In this document: in pieces, positions 12,062 to 19,268 of the stretch
Position numbering within the stretch: position 1 is the stretch's first letter
Layout of the letters: each line of letters starts with the position of its first letter
Assembly (NCBI RefSeq): GCF_030010555.1
Contig: NZ_JASCQP010000016.1
Location: 1 to 64,000, forward strand
Source of the DNA: Halomonas rhizosphaerae
GTDB lineage: Bacteria > Pseudomonadota > Gammaproteobacteria > Pseudomonadales > Halomonadaceae
Direction of reading: 5' to 3'
Length of the DNA stretch: 64,000 bases
Notes under the pieces: generated by a model
What the model was told of the DNA's origin: nothing
The model's input: the letters and a program-made list of their open reading frames with translations, nothing else
Databases searched by the model: none
Program-made: the position numbers and the translations under genes

Positions 12062-12298
12062 ATGAAAGCCCATGATCTCGATAACCGTTTCGATGAAGGT
12101 GACGACATCATCGATGAGCTCGACCTGTCGCAAGCCAGTCGTCCGCTCAGGAAGCAGAAGCGCGTCAATGTCGACTTCCCGACATGGATGATCGACTCGC
12201 TGGACCGGGAAGCCGCTCGTCTCGGCGTCACCCGCCAGTCCATCATCAAGATCTGGCTGGCCGAGCGCCTGGAGCAGCACGGCTCGCATTCGCACTGA
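12062..12298 (+). CDS. CopG/BrnA-type ribbon-helix-helix antitoxin-like protein (orphan)
   Basis: 78-residue protein with an acidic N-terminus (DEGDDIIDELD) and a C-terminal ribbon-helix-helix: RVNVDFPTWMIDSLDREAARLG then VTRQSIIKIWLAERL. This layout matches antitoxins of the BrnA/CopG group, which bind DNA through the beta strand and neutralise a toxin through the other end. Normally a small toxin gene (BrnT) sits immediately upstream; here the upstream 310 bases hold only a REP element, so the gene is an orphan and may act as a lone regulator. GAGGT lies about 11 nt before the ATG. Family placement is by pattern, not by search. Confidence 0.75.
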   Translation: MKAHDLDNRFDEGDDIIDELDLSQASRPLRKQKRVNVDFPTWMIDSLDREAARLGVTRQSIIKIWLAERLEQHGSHSH

Positions 12299-12318
12299 CC
12301 CTGCCCTCTTGACGGAAG

Positions 12319-12348
12319 AACGCCACCGCCCGAAAGGGGGTGGCGTTT
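12319..12348 (+). terminator. Terminator after the antitoxin gene
   Basis: Stem AACGCCACC / GGTGGCGTT with inner CCGCCC-GAAA-GGGG, then TTCTCGTTTCT. Twenty bases past the stop at 12298. Confidence 0.8.
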
Positions 12349-12386
12349 CTCGTTTCTATTGGCCCGGCGCTTGCGGCTTGACGCCG

Positions 12387-14018
12387 TCAGTCCCCCGGCT
12401 GCCAGCCGTTGACGATGGGGTAGCGGCGGTCGCGGCCGAAGCCGCGCCGGGTGACGCGCACGCCCACCGGCGCCTGGCGCCGCTTGTACTCGCAGCGGTC
12501 CACCAGCTTGACCACCTTGTAGACATCCTCACGCTCGAAGCCCGCCTCGATGATCGCCTCGGCGCTCATGTCGCCCTCGATATAGCGCACCAGGATGGCA
12601 TCGAGCACGTCGTAGTCCGGCAGGCTGTCGCTGTCCTGCTGGTCCGGGGCGAGCTCGGCGGTAGGCGGCCGCTCGATGACCCGCGCAGGGATCGCCGGCG
12701 ACTGGACGTTGCGCCAGCGCGCCAGGCGGTAGACCCAGGTCTTGTAGACGTCCTTGATGGCGTTGTAGCCACCCACCATGTCGCCGTAGAGAGTGGCGTA
12801 ACCCACCGCCATCTCGCTCTTGTTGCCGGTGGTCAGCACCATCAGGCCCTTCTTGTTGGAGATCGCCATCAGCAGCACACCGCGGCAGCGCGACTGCAGG
12901 TTCTCCTCGGTGGTGTCCCGCTCGGTGCCGGCAAAGCTCTCGGCCAGGGTCGTCATGAACGCCTCGACCATCGGCTCGATGGGCAGCACCTCGTAGCCCA
13001 CGCCCAGCATCTCGGCCTGCTCGGCGGCATCCTGCCGGGAGATATCCGCCGTGTAGTGGTAGGGCATCATCACCGCATGGACGCGCTGCGGGCCCAGGGC
13101 GTCCACTGCGATGGCCAGCGACAGCGCCGAGTCGATGCCGCCGGAGAGCCCCAGCACCACGCCCTCGAAGCCGCTCTTGTTGACGTAGTCGCGCAGGCCG
13201 GTGACCAGCGCGCAGTAGAGGTTCTCCTCCGGCTCGACCTCGGGCTCGGTCTCGCCCGGCTGGGGCACCCAGTGGTGCTGGTCGCGCACGAACTGCACCG
13301 GCATCAGGCCCACCGCCCAGTGGGGCGCCTGCACCATCAGCTCGCCCTTGGCATCGACGCAGGCCGAGCCACCATCGAAGACCAGCTCGTCCTGGCCGCC
13401 GATCTGGTTGACGTAGACGATGGGCAGCGCCACCTCGCGAGCACGCGCCTCGAGCAGCGCCAAGCGCTCGGCAGGCTTGTCCAGGTGGAAGGGCGAGGCA
13501 TTCAGGGTGACCAGTATCTGGGCGCCGGCATCGCGGGCCTGGCGGACCGGCTTCTCGCTCCAGATGTCCTCGCAGATCAGGATGCCGATCCTGGCGCCCT
13601 TGTGCTCAACCACCAGCGGCTGGTTGCCGATGGCGAAGTAGCGTTGCTCGTCGAACACCTCGTAGTTGGGCAGCGCCTGCTTGGCGTACTCGTCGAGCCA
13701 CTCGCCGTTGTAGAGCACCCCGGCCAGGTTCCAGTTCTGCCCCTCGCGGCGCCCCGGATAGCCGACGATGACCATGACGTCGCGGGCCATCTTCTCGGCC
13801 ATGTGGGCCCGGGCATGACGCAGGCGAGTCTCCATGGAGGGGCGCAGCAGCAGGTCCTCCGGCGGGTAGCCGGTCAGGAAGAGCTCGGGCAGCACCACGA
13901 TATCGGCACCATGCTCGATGCGTGCCTCGCGCACGGTCTCGATGGCGAGGTCGGCGTTGCCGGGAATGTCGCCGACCAGAGGGTCGAGCTGAGCCATCAC
14001 CAGGGTCAGGTCTTGCAT
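12387..14018 (-). CDS. nadE: Glutamine-dependent NAD+ synthetase
   Basis: Last step of NAD synthesis: amidates nicotinate adenine dinucleotide with ATP and glutamine-derived ammonia. The N-terminal carbon-nitrogen hydrolase (glutaminase) domain shows the Glu in VVLPELFLTGYPPED, a Lys-containing KQALPNYEVFDEQRYF and the nucleophile Cys in GILICEDIW. The C-terminal synthetase domain (from about 270) has the PP-loop LGLSGGIDSAL and TGNKSEMAVGYATLYGD. 543 residues. ATG at 14018 is the family start (MQDLTLVMAQ). Its stop is preceded on the map by CTTGCGGCTTG words. Confidence 0.95.
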   Translation of the reverse strand: MQDLTLVMAQLDPLVGDIPGNADLAIETVREARIEHGADIVVLPELFLTGYPPEDLLLRPSMETRLRHARAHMAEKMARDVMVIVGYPGRREGQNWNLAGVLYNGEWLDEYAKQALPNYEVFDEQRYFAIGNQPLVVEHKGARIGILICEDIWSEKPVRQARDAGAQILVTLNASPFHLDKPAERLALLEARAREVALPIVYVNQIGGQDELVFDGGSACVDAKGELMVQAPHWAVGLMPVQFVRDQHHWVPQPGETEPEVEPEENLYCALVTGLRDYVNKSGFEGVVLGLSGGIDSALSLAIAVDALGPQRVHAVMMPYHYTADISRQDAAEQAEMLGVGYEVLPIEPMVEAFMTTLAESFAGTERDTTEENLQSRCRGVLLMAISNKKGLMVLTTGNKSEMAVGYATLYGDMVGGYNAIKDVYKTWVYRLARWRNVQSPAIPARVIERPPTAELAPDQQDSDSLPDYDVLDAILVRYIEGDMSAEAIIEAGFEREDVYKVVKLVDRCEYKRRQAPVGVRVTRRGFGRDRRYPIVNGWQPGD

Positions 14019-14076
14019 GGGCTTGGAAATCTCTCGAGAATCGATGGATATCCGCCATTGTCCCGCAAGGGCGGCC

Positions 14077-14101
14077 GAGTGGCAAAGCCGGCCACCCCCA
14101 C
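14077..14101 (+). repeat. Flanking repeat R, copy 1
   Basis: 25-bp sequence ending GGCCACCCCCAC, 18 bases before the PP0621-family ATG, matched by 14751-14774 just before the next gene (about 21 of 25 positions with one gap). See findings. Confidence 0.5.
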
Positions 14102-14119
14102 CTGGGAGTTCCACAAGGA

Positions 14120-14422
14120 ATGAACCTGTTGCTGATTCGCCTGATCATCTTCGCCGTGCTGTTCTTCGCCGGCCTGAAGCTCTACCGCATGTACCGCGAG
14201 TGGAAACTGGACCGCGATGGCCCGCAGCAAGGGGGCGACGACCAGGGCAACCGCATGGTGCGCTGCAGCTGGTGCCAGGTGCACCTGCCCGAGGACGACG
14301 CCCTGCGCGAGCGTGGCGACTGGTTCTGCTCCGGCGACCACCGCGACAAGTACCTGGCCGAACAGAAGGAAGAGAAGAAAGAAGAGCAGAAGGAAGAGAA
14401 CAGGCAGGAAAGGGACGACTGA
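14120..14422 (+). CDS. PP0621-family membrane-anchored zinc-motif protein
   Basis: 100-residue protein: an N-terminal membrane segment (LLLIRLIIFAVLFFAGLKLY, residues 3-22), a short linker, then a metal-binding-like pair CSWC (about 49-52) and WFCSGDH (about 68-74) as in the PP0621 family of pseudomonads, whose function is unknown, and a highly charged Glu/Lys tail (EEKKEEQKEEN). AAGGA overlaps the ATG region, so the ribosome binding site is close or imperfect. Divergent from nadE. The Cys/His cluster is seen directly; metal binding is inferred. Confidence 0.75.
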   Translation: MNLLLIRLIIFAVLFFAGLKLYRMYREWKLDRDGPQQGGDDQGNRMVRCSWCQVHLPEDDALRERGDWFCSGDHRDKYLAEQKEEKKEEQKEENRQERDD

Positions 14423-14476
14423 AGAACCACAAGGGCGGGGAGTGATCCTCGCCCGCTTGCCCCCTGCCTTGCCCCC

Positions 14477-14550
14477 TCGACCGAGGATGACCTCGCCGAC
14501 CTCCCGCATGGATGGCGCACAGTAGCCGTTAGCGATCGCCTATGGCCGGG
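14477..14550 (+). repeat. Direct repeat D, copy 1 (coding-like relic)
   Basis: About 74 bp, roughly 85% identical to 15386-15458. Both copies keep one frame open (S-T-E/D-D-D-L-A-D/N-L-P-H-G-W-R-T), and differences fall as codon substitutions without indels, as expected of two degraded copies of one coding sequence. I cannot identify the parent protein. The open frame of copy 1 continues to about 14697. No intact gene lies in 14423-14735. Confidence 0.7.
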
Positions 14551-14750
14551 CACCAGTGCCAAGACCATCATCGCCAGCAATACCCCACCGCTGTGCGAGC
14601 CCTTGCCCGGCAGTGACGCTAATGACGCCATGACCTACCCTTTTAGATTGGGTCACTTCTCGACGTCCTTGTCCGCTGCGACTCTGCCCACCGCCTAGGG
14701 TGGTCATCGCTCCCCGGGCTTGACACGCCGCCAGTGTGTTCTCGTTCAAC

Positions 14751-14774
14751 GAGTTGAAAGCTGGCCACCCCCAC
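14751..14774 (+). repeat. Flanking repeat R, copy 2
   Basis: 24-bp partner of 14077-14101, ending GGCCACCCCCAC directly before the ATG at 14775. Confidence 0.5.
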
Positions 14775-15356
14775 ATGATTCGCAACCTCTTCAAGAAGAC
14801 CCCGCTCAAGGCCTGGGTCATCAAGCAGATCGATAAGGGGACCCTGCACCTTTGCGGCCAGGGGATACTGGAATCGACCGAGAAGCCCAGGCGGGTGAGG
14901 GAGGCGCTTCATTTCGAGCAATATCAGGGCGGGGTTCGCATGGGCGATACGGGTATCGTGCTCAACACTCGCCGCATCGCCGCAGTGGTGCCGCTTCATC
15001 GTCTCAGGCTGGTGGATGAGGGCAGGGTCGCGGAGTGGCAAGGACGCAGCTGGGCCGTCTCCCAGGTACCGCAGCGCTGCTGGGACTACGACGGCCGCCT
15101 GGTCACGCAGAAGAATCCCCTATCGACCTCCCCGGCGCTGATCAGCACGGAAGATGTCTCGAATATCAGCAAGCACATCAACCGCGATGGGGCCCCGCCG
15201 GGCGAGGTGACGTTCCGCCCCGTCAATGCCCTGGAAGACCCGCTGCAGGACACACGGGCGGCTATCAAGGAAGTACGGGAGCGGCGCAAGCGGTCCGGCA
15301 AGGGGTGGAGAAAGGATGGCTCCTGGGGGCCACTTGATGAGACGTCAGACGAGTGA
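14775..15356 (+). CDS. Unrecognised 193-residue protein
   Basis: I do not recognise this protein. It starts MIRNLFKKTPLKAWVIKQID, has a basic N-terminus, no signal peptide or membrane segment, a beta-rich looking middle (VRMGDTGIVLNTRRIAAVVP, LVDEGRVAEWQGRSWAV) and a very basic C-terminal part (AIKEVRERRKRSGKGWRKDG) ending acidic. A GTG at 14736 would give 206 residues; neither start has a clear ribosome binding site. Base composition is lower in GC than nadE or bamD. It is bracketed by repeats R and D in the same way as the gene before it, which hints at acquisition as a unit. The frame is long and uninterrupted, so a real gene is likely. Confidence 0.6.
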   Translation: MIRNLFKKTPLKAWVIKQIDKGTLHLCGQGILESTEKPRRVREALHFEQYQGGVRMGDTGIVLNTRRIAAVVPLHRLRLVDEGRVAEWQGRSWAVSQVPQRCWDYDGRLVTQKNPLSTSPALISTEDVSNISKHINRDGAPPGEVTFRPVNALEDPLQDTRAAIKEVRERRKRSGKGWRKDGSWGPLDETSDE

Positions 15357-15385
15357 CGTCTTGCTCATCAGCAAGACCTGCCCAA

Positions 15386-15458
15386 TCGACTGACGACGAC
15401 CTCGCCAACCTCCCGCATGGATGGCGCACAGCCGCTGTACGCGATCGCCTACGGCGGG
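15386..15458 (+). repeat. Direct repeat D, copy 2 (coding-like relic)
   Basis: Second copy of the sequence at 14477-14550; its open frame ends at a TGA near 15480. It lies between the unrecognised gene and the fimT-like gene. Confidence 0.7.
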
Positions 15459-15521
15459 CTGATAGCGCCCGGCTAGCCTGAAGAAAGGACCCACCGAACA
15501 GGCCTCCGCCGGGAGGGCACC

Positions 15522-16061
15522 ATGCGCCCTGCTGCCAGTTTCCCGCTTTCTTCGCGCCAGCACGGCCTGACGCTGATCGAGTTGATCGTCGCCATCGCCG
15601 TGCTCGCCATCATGGTCACCTGGGCCATCCCGAGCTTCCAGCGTTTCTCTGCCCGCAACGAGGTCGCCGCCGAGGTGATGCGGATCAAGACGGCGCTGGC
15701 GTTGGCAAGGAATACAGCGGTGACGAGGCGGACAACGATTTCCGTGTGCCCACGCCCGACGCCTAGCAGCACTAACTGTGACTTCATGGACTGGGCCCAT
15801 CCGCTCGTAGTGGTGGAGGGTCAGGTCGCCAGCGGCGATCTGACGGATGGCGAGTTGCTCAAGGTACTGGAAGGCAGCGACGGCCCTACCGTCACCTTCA
15901 ACCGAGATTATCCTGTTCGCTATCAAGCCACCGGCTGGGCCAAGGGGCACAACGGCACCTTCGAGATCTGCGGAAGCCACGGTGATGGGGTGAAGGTCAT
16001 CGTCAACAATATGGGGCGAGTCCGGATCGGTGGGGAAGCCGATGGTGAGCCGACATGTTGA
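15522..16061 (+). CDS. fimT: GspH/FimT-family type IV pseudopilin
   Basis: Minor pilin-like protein. Type III leader ending at Gly in QHGLTLIELIVAIAVLAIM (cleavage after G15, Glu at +5), a single hydrophobic helix, and a soluble GspH/FimT domain with the usual VTFNRD strand (about residues 130-136) and a Cys pair. GGAGGG precedes the ATG. It stands alone on the + strand, opposite in direction to the pilE-fimU-pilV-pilW-pilX operon. Composition is near the genome norm, unlike that operon. It corresponds in position to fimT of P. aeruginosa, which also stands apart from fimU. Confidence 0.88.
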   Translation: MRPAASFPLSSRQHGLTLIELIVAIAVLAIMVTWAIPSFQRFSARNEVAAEVMRIKTALALARNTAVTRRTTISVCPRPTPSSTNCDFMDWAHPLVVVEGQVASGDLTDGELLKVLEGSDGPTVTFNRDYPVRYQATGWAKGHNGTFEICGSHGDGVKVIVNNMGRVRIGGEADGEPTC

Positions 16062-16079
16062 CCCTGTAAATGCAGGGTC
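16060..16079 (+). terminator. Small hairpin after fimT
   Basis: GACCCTG / CAGGGTC stem overlapping the fimT stop codon, without a T tract. Possibly a weak terminator. Confidence 0.4.
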
Positions 16080-16183
16080 CCGGATGATCAATTGAGTGAC
16101 AGGAGTTGTCCTCTGCTGACAGCAACAATGAGGGTCTATACCTCATTGGTTTCTGCACCTGCGATGACTGAGACCACGATTGA

Positions 16184-16333
16184 GCCATTGAGGAATGCGA
16201 GGCCTCAGGAGGCAGCCTGGCGGGAGAAACTGTACTGTGTGTGTTGAAAGCTTCGGACAAGGTCGAAATCAGCTTCAACAGAGACGACCAGCTCAGTGCG
16301 GTTTTCCGCACTGGGCTGGACGCAGAGACATAA
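16184..16333 (+). pseudogene. Relic of a second FimT-like pseudopilin (C-terminal part)
   Basis: A 49-codon open stretch ending in TAA reads ...ETVLCVLKASDKVEISFNRDDQL..., which parallels ELLKVLEGSDGPTVTFNRDYPV in the neighbouring intact FimT. Upstream in the same frame are two stop codons (16169 and 16181), and no leader or hydrophobic helix is found, so only the tail of the gene survives. The remaining 16080-16447 stretch has no intact gene. Recognition rests on the short V-x-F-N-R-D alignment. Confidence 0.4.
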
Positions 16334-16447
16334 TGGCACATCCAACGCATGTAGTAGATCATCATTCAAACTATCTATTGACTTAAATAGCGCAGGAAGA
16401 ACACGCCACAAAGACAACAGAACTACTATTTGTTAGCAACTTTCACC

Positions 16448-17686
16448 CTACTGAGAAACATCTTCATACCATGCAACAAGTCGAACGCCCTTCCCTCCTT
16501 GAGAGAGCAACTTCCATGCCAAACTACTATAGTGGACGCCCATGTTACCACTAATATTAAGCTCCCCGCTTATAATTTCCCCATCCTCATTTACACTGTT
16601 GAGAGCCACAATCCCCCCATAAACCTGAGGATTGCCAGAGCTAAACTTAAGAGTTCCGCCCGGCTCTATCAAAATAACCCCTTCATGAGTACTAGTACCT
16701 TTATAGTCCAACACAGCACCTTCTCGAACCACAATCACGCCCAAGGTATTTGTGCTGGCCTTTACTGTAACATCAGCCCCTTCTCTCACTTCTATAAATT
16801 TAGAAGAAACGCTACCCCAAAAACCACTTGCCTCTAACTCAGAGTCCGAAAAGGAAGAGTCATAATCATCCCTACCACCAACGTTATAGCTTAGCTCATC
16901 ACCAGTATTCAGCTCGACATCATAGCCCGACCCATCAATAAAATCTATAAAATCATACCAATTTGACTGATCACCGTAAGCATCGTTATACCCGTAAAAT
17001 TTGTTATCACAAATGGTATAACTGCTCCCATCTGTCTCGTGGCTTGAACAATCCTCCACAACAGGATGGTTCTCATAAGGGACATCCGGATAATACGCAT
17101 CGTATTCTGTCGGGGCATCCTCATTTTGGCTTGCTATACAAGCATTGCCTTCGCAGTCAAACACCTCTGGAACATGGTAATCTTCACCGGTGAGTTCCGC
17201 ATTGCCACTTACGGTATCCGAGCAATAAACATCGAAACATGTATATGCAGCGCTATGTGGAGGTATGGGAAGCTGTTTGTATTTAGACACCAGCCTAGCC
17301 ACTACTTCACCGCGTTCTGCCAGCCCCTTCATCCATAGTGTGACATGCTCAGCATCATAATTTTCAACACAAGAAGAAGGATCGCTAACGGGCGCTCCCC
17401 AGCACGCACTTTCTATTTCATATCTAGCATATTCTCCTACTTGCCCATCATTGCTATATGTCAAGTCACCAGACCCTGATGGCCATGCCGTGGTATTTTT
17501 CAGCCAGTCATAAAACTTTGACGTCCCAGTTTCGGAAGCCATATATGCCAGCTCCATTGAGCGCTGATTCCCCGTCATAGTTTCTTCCAGTCTAGAAGAC
17601 TGAACACTGGAGAGCCCTAAGAGCAATGAAACCGTCAGCAGCACCAACCCTACTATTAGCGCGGCCCCCTCTTGTCTTCTCTTCAT
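16448..17686 (-). CDS. pilX: Enlarged PilX-like minor pilin with C-terminal beta-helix-like domain
   Basis: N-terminus is PilX-type: RRQEGAALIVGLVLLTVSLLLG helix (about 3-25, split here for location) and the diagnostic RLEETMTGNQRSMELAYMASETG. PilX proteins are usually about 160-200 residues; this one has 412. The extra part has eight cysteines between about 90 and 230, many Tyr/Asp, then from about 300 short strands each marked by EGA, PGG or GG turns (VREGADVTV, VREGAVLDY, EPGGTLKF), which look like a right-handed beta-helix. GGAGGT lies 4-5 nt before the ATG. AT-rich compared with the genome. Last gene of the minor-pilin operon; no pilY1 follows. A tip-adhesin role is inferred. Confidence 0.8.
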   Translation of the reverse strand: MKRRQEGAALIVGLVLLTVSLLLGLSSVQSSRLEETMTGNQRSMELAYMASETGTSKFYDWLKNTTAWPSGSGDLTYSNDGQVGEYARYEIESACWGAPVSDPSSCVENYDAEHVTLWMKGLAERGEVVARLVSKYKQLPIPPHSAAYTCFDVYCSDTVSGNAELTGEDYHVPEVFDCEGNACIASQNEDAPTEYDAYYPDVPYENHPVVEDCSSHETDGSSYTICDNKFYGYNDAYGDQSNWYDFIDFIDGSGYDVELNTGDELSYNVGGRDDYDSSFSDSELEASGFWGSVSSKFIEVREGADVTVKASTNTLGVIVVREGAVLDYKGTSTHEGVILIEPGGTLKFSSGNPQVYGGIVALNSVNEDGEIISGELNISGNMGVHYSSLAWKLLSQGGKGVRLVAWYEDVSQ

Positions 17687-17708
17687 TACAACCTCCAAAA
17701 TATAGCCG

Positions 17709-18281
17709 TTATCTGGCAACGGCCTCTCGATTCGCCACCCTAAAGGTAAAGGTGCTGTCCGATGAAGTCTCTCCAGGCAACGTAGGGAAAGACATAGCCA
17801 CCTTCACATACCCTGTCTTTAGATCAGCATCCTGAATAGATACAAACTGCTCAAAACTCACATCTTCTATCCCACTCACCAGTGGGTCAGGGCCATAGCT
17901 CGCACTATCACACTGGTACGATAAAGACACAGCACCAGAAGAATAACTATAATTTACACTAACTAGATCGTTGCCAGCACCACAATAAGGATCATCAGTT
18001 CTACTATCATACTCCAAACTAAGAGTAGCATTATCAGCCGACACGCTAACTCCATTCACAGCCGAACTTCTTACATCCAAAGAAAGAATGTCCACGAAAA
18101 AACGCAAGGATTCCTGCCGCACCGACAGTTCTGCAGTCCTATTATAGGACACCTTAGCGGCGACAAAAACTTGAGTAGCCCCAAACACTACCAGTAAACC
18201 GATGACCAAGGCCACCATAAGCTCGACCAAGGAAAAGCCCTTCTGGCCACCCACTCTCAGCCTCTCATGAGAAATCATCAT
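17709..18281 (-). CDS. pilW: PilW-like minor pilin
   Basis: Prepilin of the PilW family: leader ending in QKGFSLVELMVALVIGLLVVFGATQVF (Glu at +5), a conserved RQESLRFFVDILSLDVRSS segment typical of PilW, and a Cys-containing C-terminal domain. 190 residues, shorter than the roughly 270 of P. aeruginosa PilW. Starts on ATG at 18281 overlapping the pilV stop (ATGA); pilX follows after 22 bases. Part of the pilus-tip priming complex with FimU, PilV and PilX. Confidence 0.85.
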   Translation of the reverse strand: MMISHERLRVGGQKGFSLVELMVALVIGLLVVFGATQVFVAAKVSYNRTAELSVRQESLRFFVDILSLDVRSSAVNGVSVSADNATLSLEYDSRTDDPYCGAGNDLVSVNYSYSSGAVSLSYQCDSASYGPDPLVSGIEDVSFEQFVSIQDADLKTGYVKVAMSFPTLPGETSSDSTFTFRVANREAVAR

Positions 18282-18760
18282 GGCTCAGGCTCTCTTCCAG
18301 GAAGCTGTATGACATAGGTAAGTGAGGAGACCGCCTCGCCACTCCCATCAATACCAACAAATCGGTCATCATCCCAAGCCACCAAAATGGTATATTCACA
18401 CCGTACCGTGCTACCCCTTGTGATTGTACTAACTGAAGACATCCCTGGAAGCTTTCCGCTCCAGTGACTTCTCCATGCATCTTCAACAGGGTATGACGCA
18501 TCATCAGGATCGGGACATTCATTACTCGCAGAACCCAATGCAACCCATAATCTTTCAACCGCATCTTGGGCCGCCAGATTTGCAATGGAACGCTGATAGG
18601 AAAGATGCGCACTCTGCATAGACTTCATTTGCAGGGCTGCCACACCTAGCAGCCCAACAGACAATACCAGCACGGCAATTAAAACTTCCAGAAGAGTGAA
18701 ACCTTTCTGGCGGTTCTGGCGGCCATCCCCGATATATTCTTTAAGGCAATCACGATCCAC
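18278..18760 (-). CDS. pilV: PilV-like minor pilin
   Basis: Type IV prepilin: QKGFTLLEVLIAVLVLSVGLLGVAALQMKSMQSA is the PilV N-terminus (glycine cleavage site near residue 20, Glu +5, then the LLGVAALQ signature). Start is GTG at 18760, overlapping the fimU stop; a GGAGGG lies about 10 nt upstream. 160 residues with Cys 82 and a later Cys. AT-rich composition as for the rest of the operon. Confidence 0.88.
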   Translation of the reverse strand: MDRDCLKEYIGDGRQNRQKGFTLLEVLIAVLVLSVGLLGVAALQMKSMQSAHLSYQRSIANLAAQDAVERLWVALGSASNECPDPDDASYPVEDAWRSHWSGKLPGMSSVSTITRGSTVRCEYTILVAWDDDRFVGIDGSGEAVSSLTYVIQLPGREPEP

Positions 18761-19268
18761 TACAGCTGCCCTCCTGCGAACTCACCATGCCAGACAACCC
18801 AACCGCTACGCATCTTGTATAACTTCCACCATGAGAGATCTCAAATTTAATAGAAGAAGCACCAGATAGACGACCCAGTGAATTAAAAGTCACCTTACCG
18901 TCACTGCTCGTTGATATGTTAACCGACGAATTAGTCTTATCTCTCACCTGTAGGCACTCGGCATCCGCAGGGCAGGTTACATCTCCTGTTCCATCATCAT
19001 GCCAAACCTGTAATTTCCAACCATTTCCATCAGCGTCCGGCGTTATCACAGCGCTAACTTTTTCACGCCTCTTCACCGCTTCACTTCGAGCATAACTGAG
19101 ACCAGTAAGCACTTCGTTATGGTCGGCTACTAGGCGATTTCTAACAATCATGCTCTGAAAATTAGGCACCGCTATGGTCGCCAAAATAATGGCTACTGCA
19201 ATAGTCACCAGCAGCTCGATCAGCGTAAAGCCACCATTCTTGGCACTCTTACCAGCAGTCGGCTCCAT
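18750..19268 (-). CDS. fimU: FimU-like (GspH/FimT-family) minor pilin
   Basis: GspH-type pseudopilin: leader MEPTAGKSAKNG then GFTLIELLVTIAVAIILATIAVPNF, the NRLVADHNEVLTGLSYARSEAVKR helix, and a C-terminal domain with VTFNSLGRLSG and Cys pair. ATG at 19268 has GGGGAG 4 nt upstream; it overlaps the end of pilE by 20 bases. 172 residues. Position ahead of pilV-pilW-pilX identifies it as the FimU component. Confidence 0.85.
   Translation of the reverse strand: MEPTAGKSAKNGGFTLIELLVTIAVAIILATIAVPNFQSMIVRNRLVADHNEVLTGLSYARSEAVKRREKVSAVITPDADGNGWKLQVWHDDGTGDVTCPADAECLQVRDKTNSSVNISTSSDGKVTFNSLGRLSGASSIKFEISHGGSYTRCVAVGLSGMVSSQEGSCSGS

Noticed and set aside
14077..15458. Integron-type cassette array
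   Set aside because: The D sequence has no attC-like core sites (RYYYAAC / GTTRRRY) and no integrase is present; the bracketed layout is reported only as a duplication or cassette-like hypothesis.
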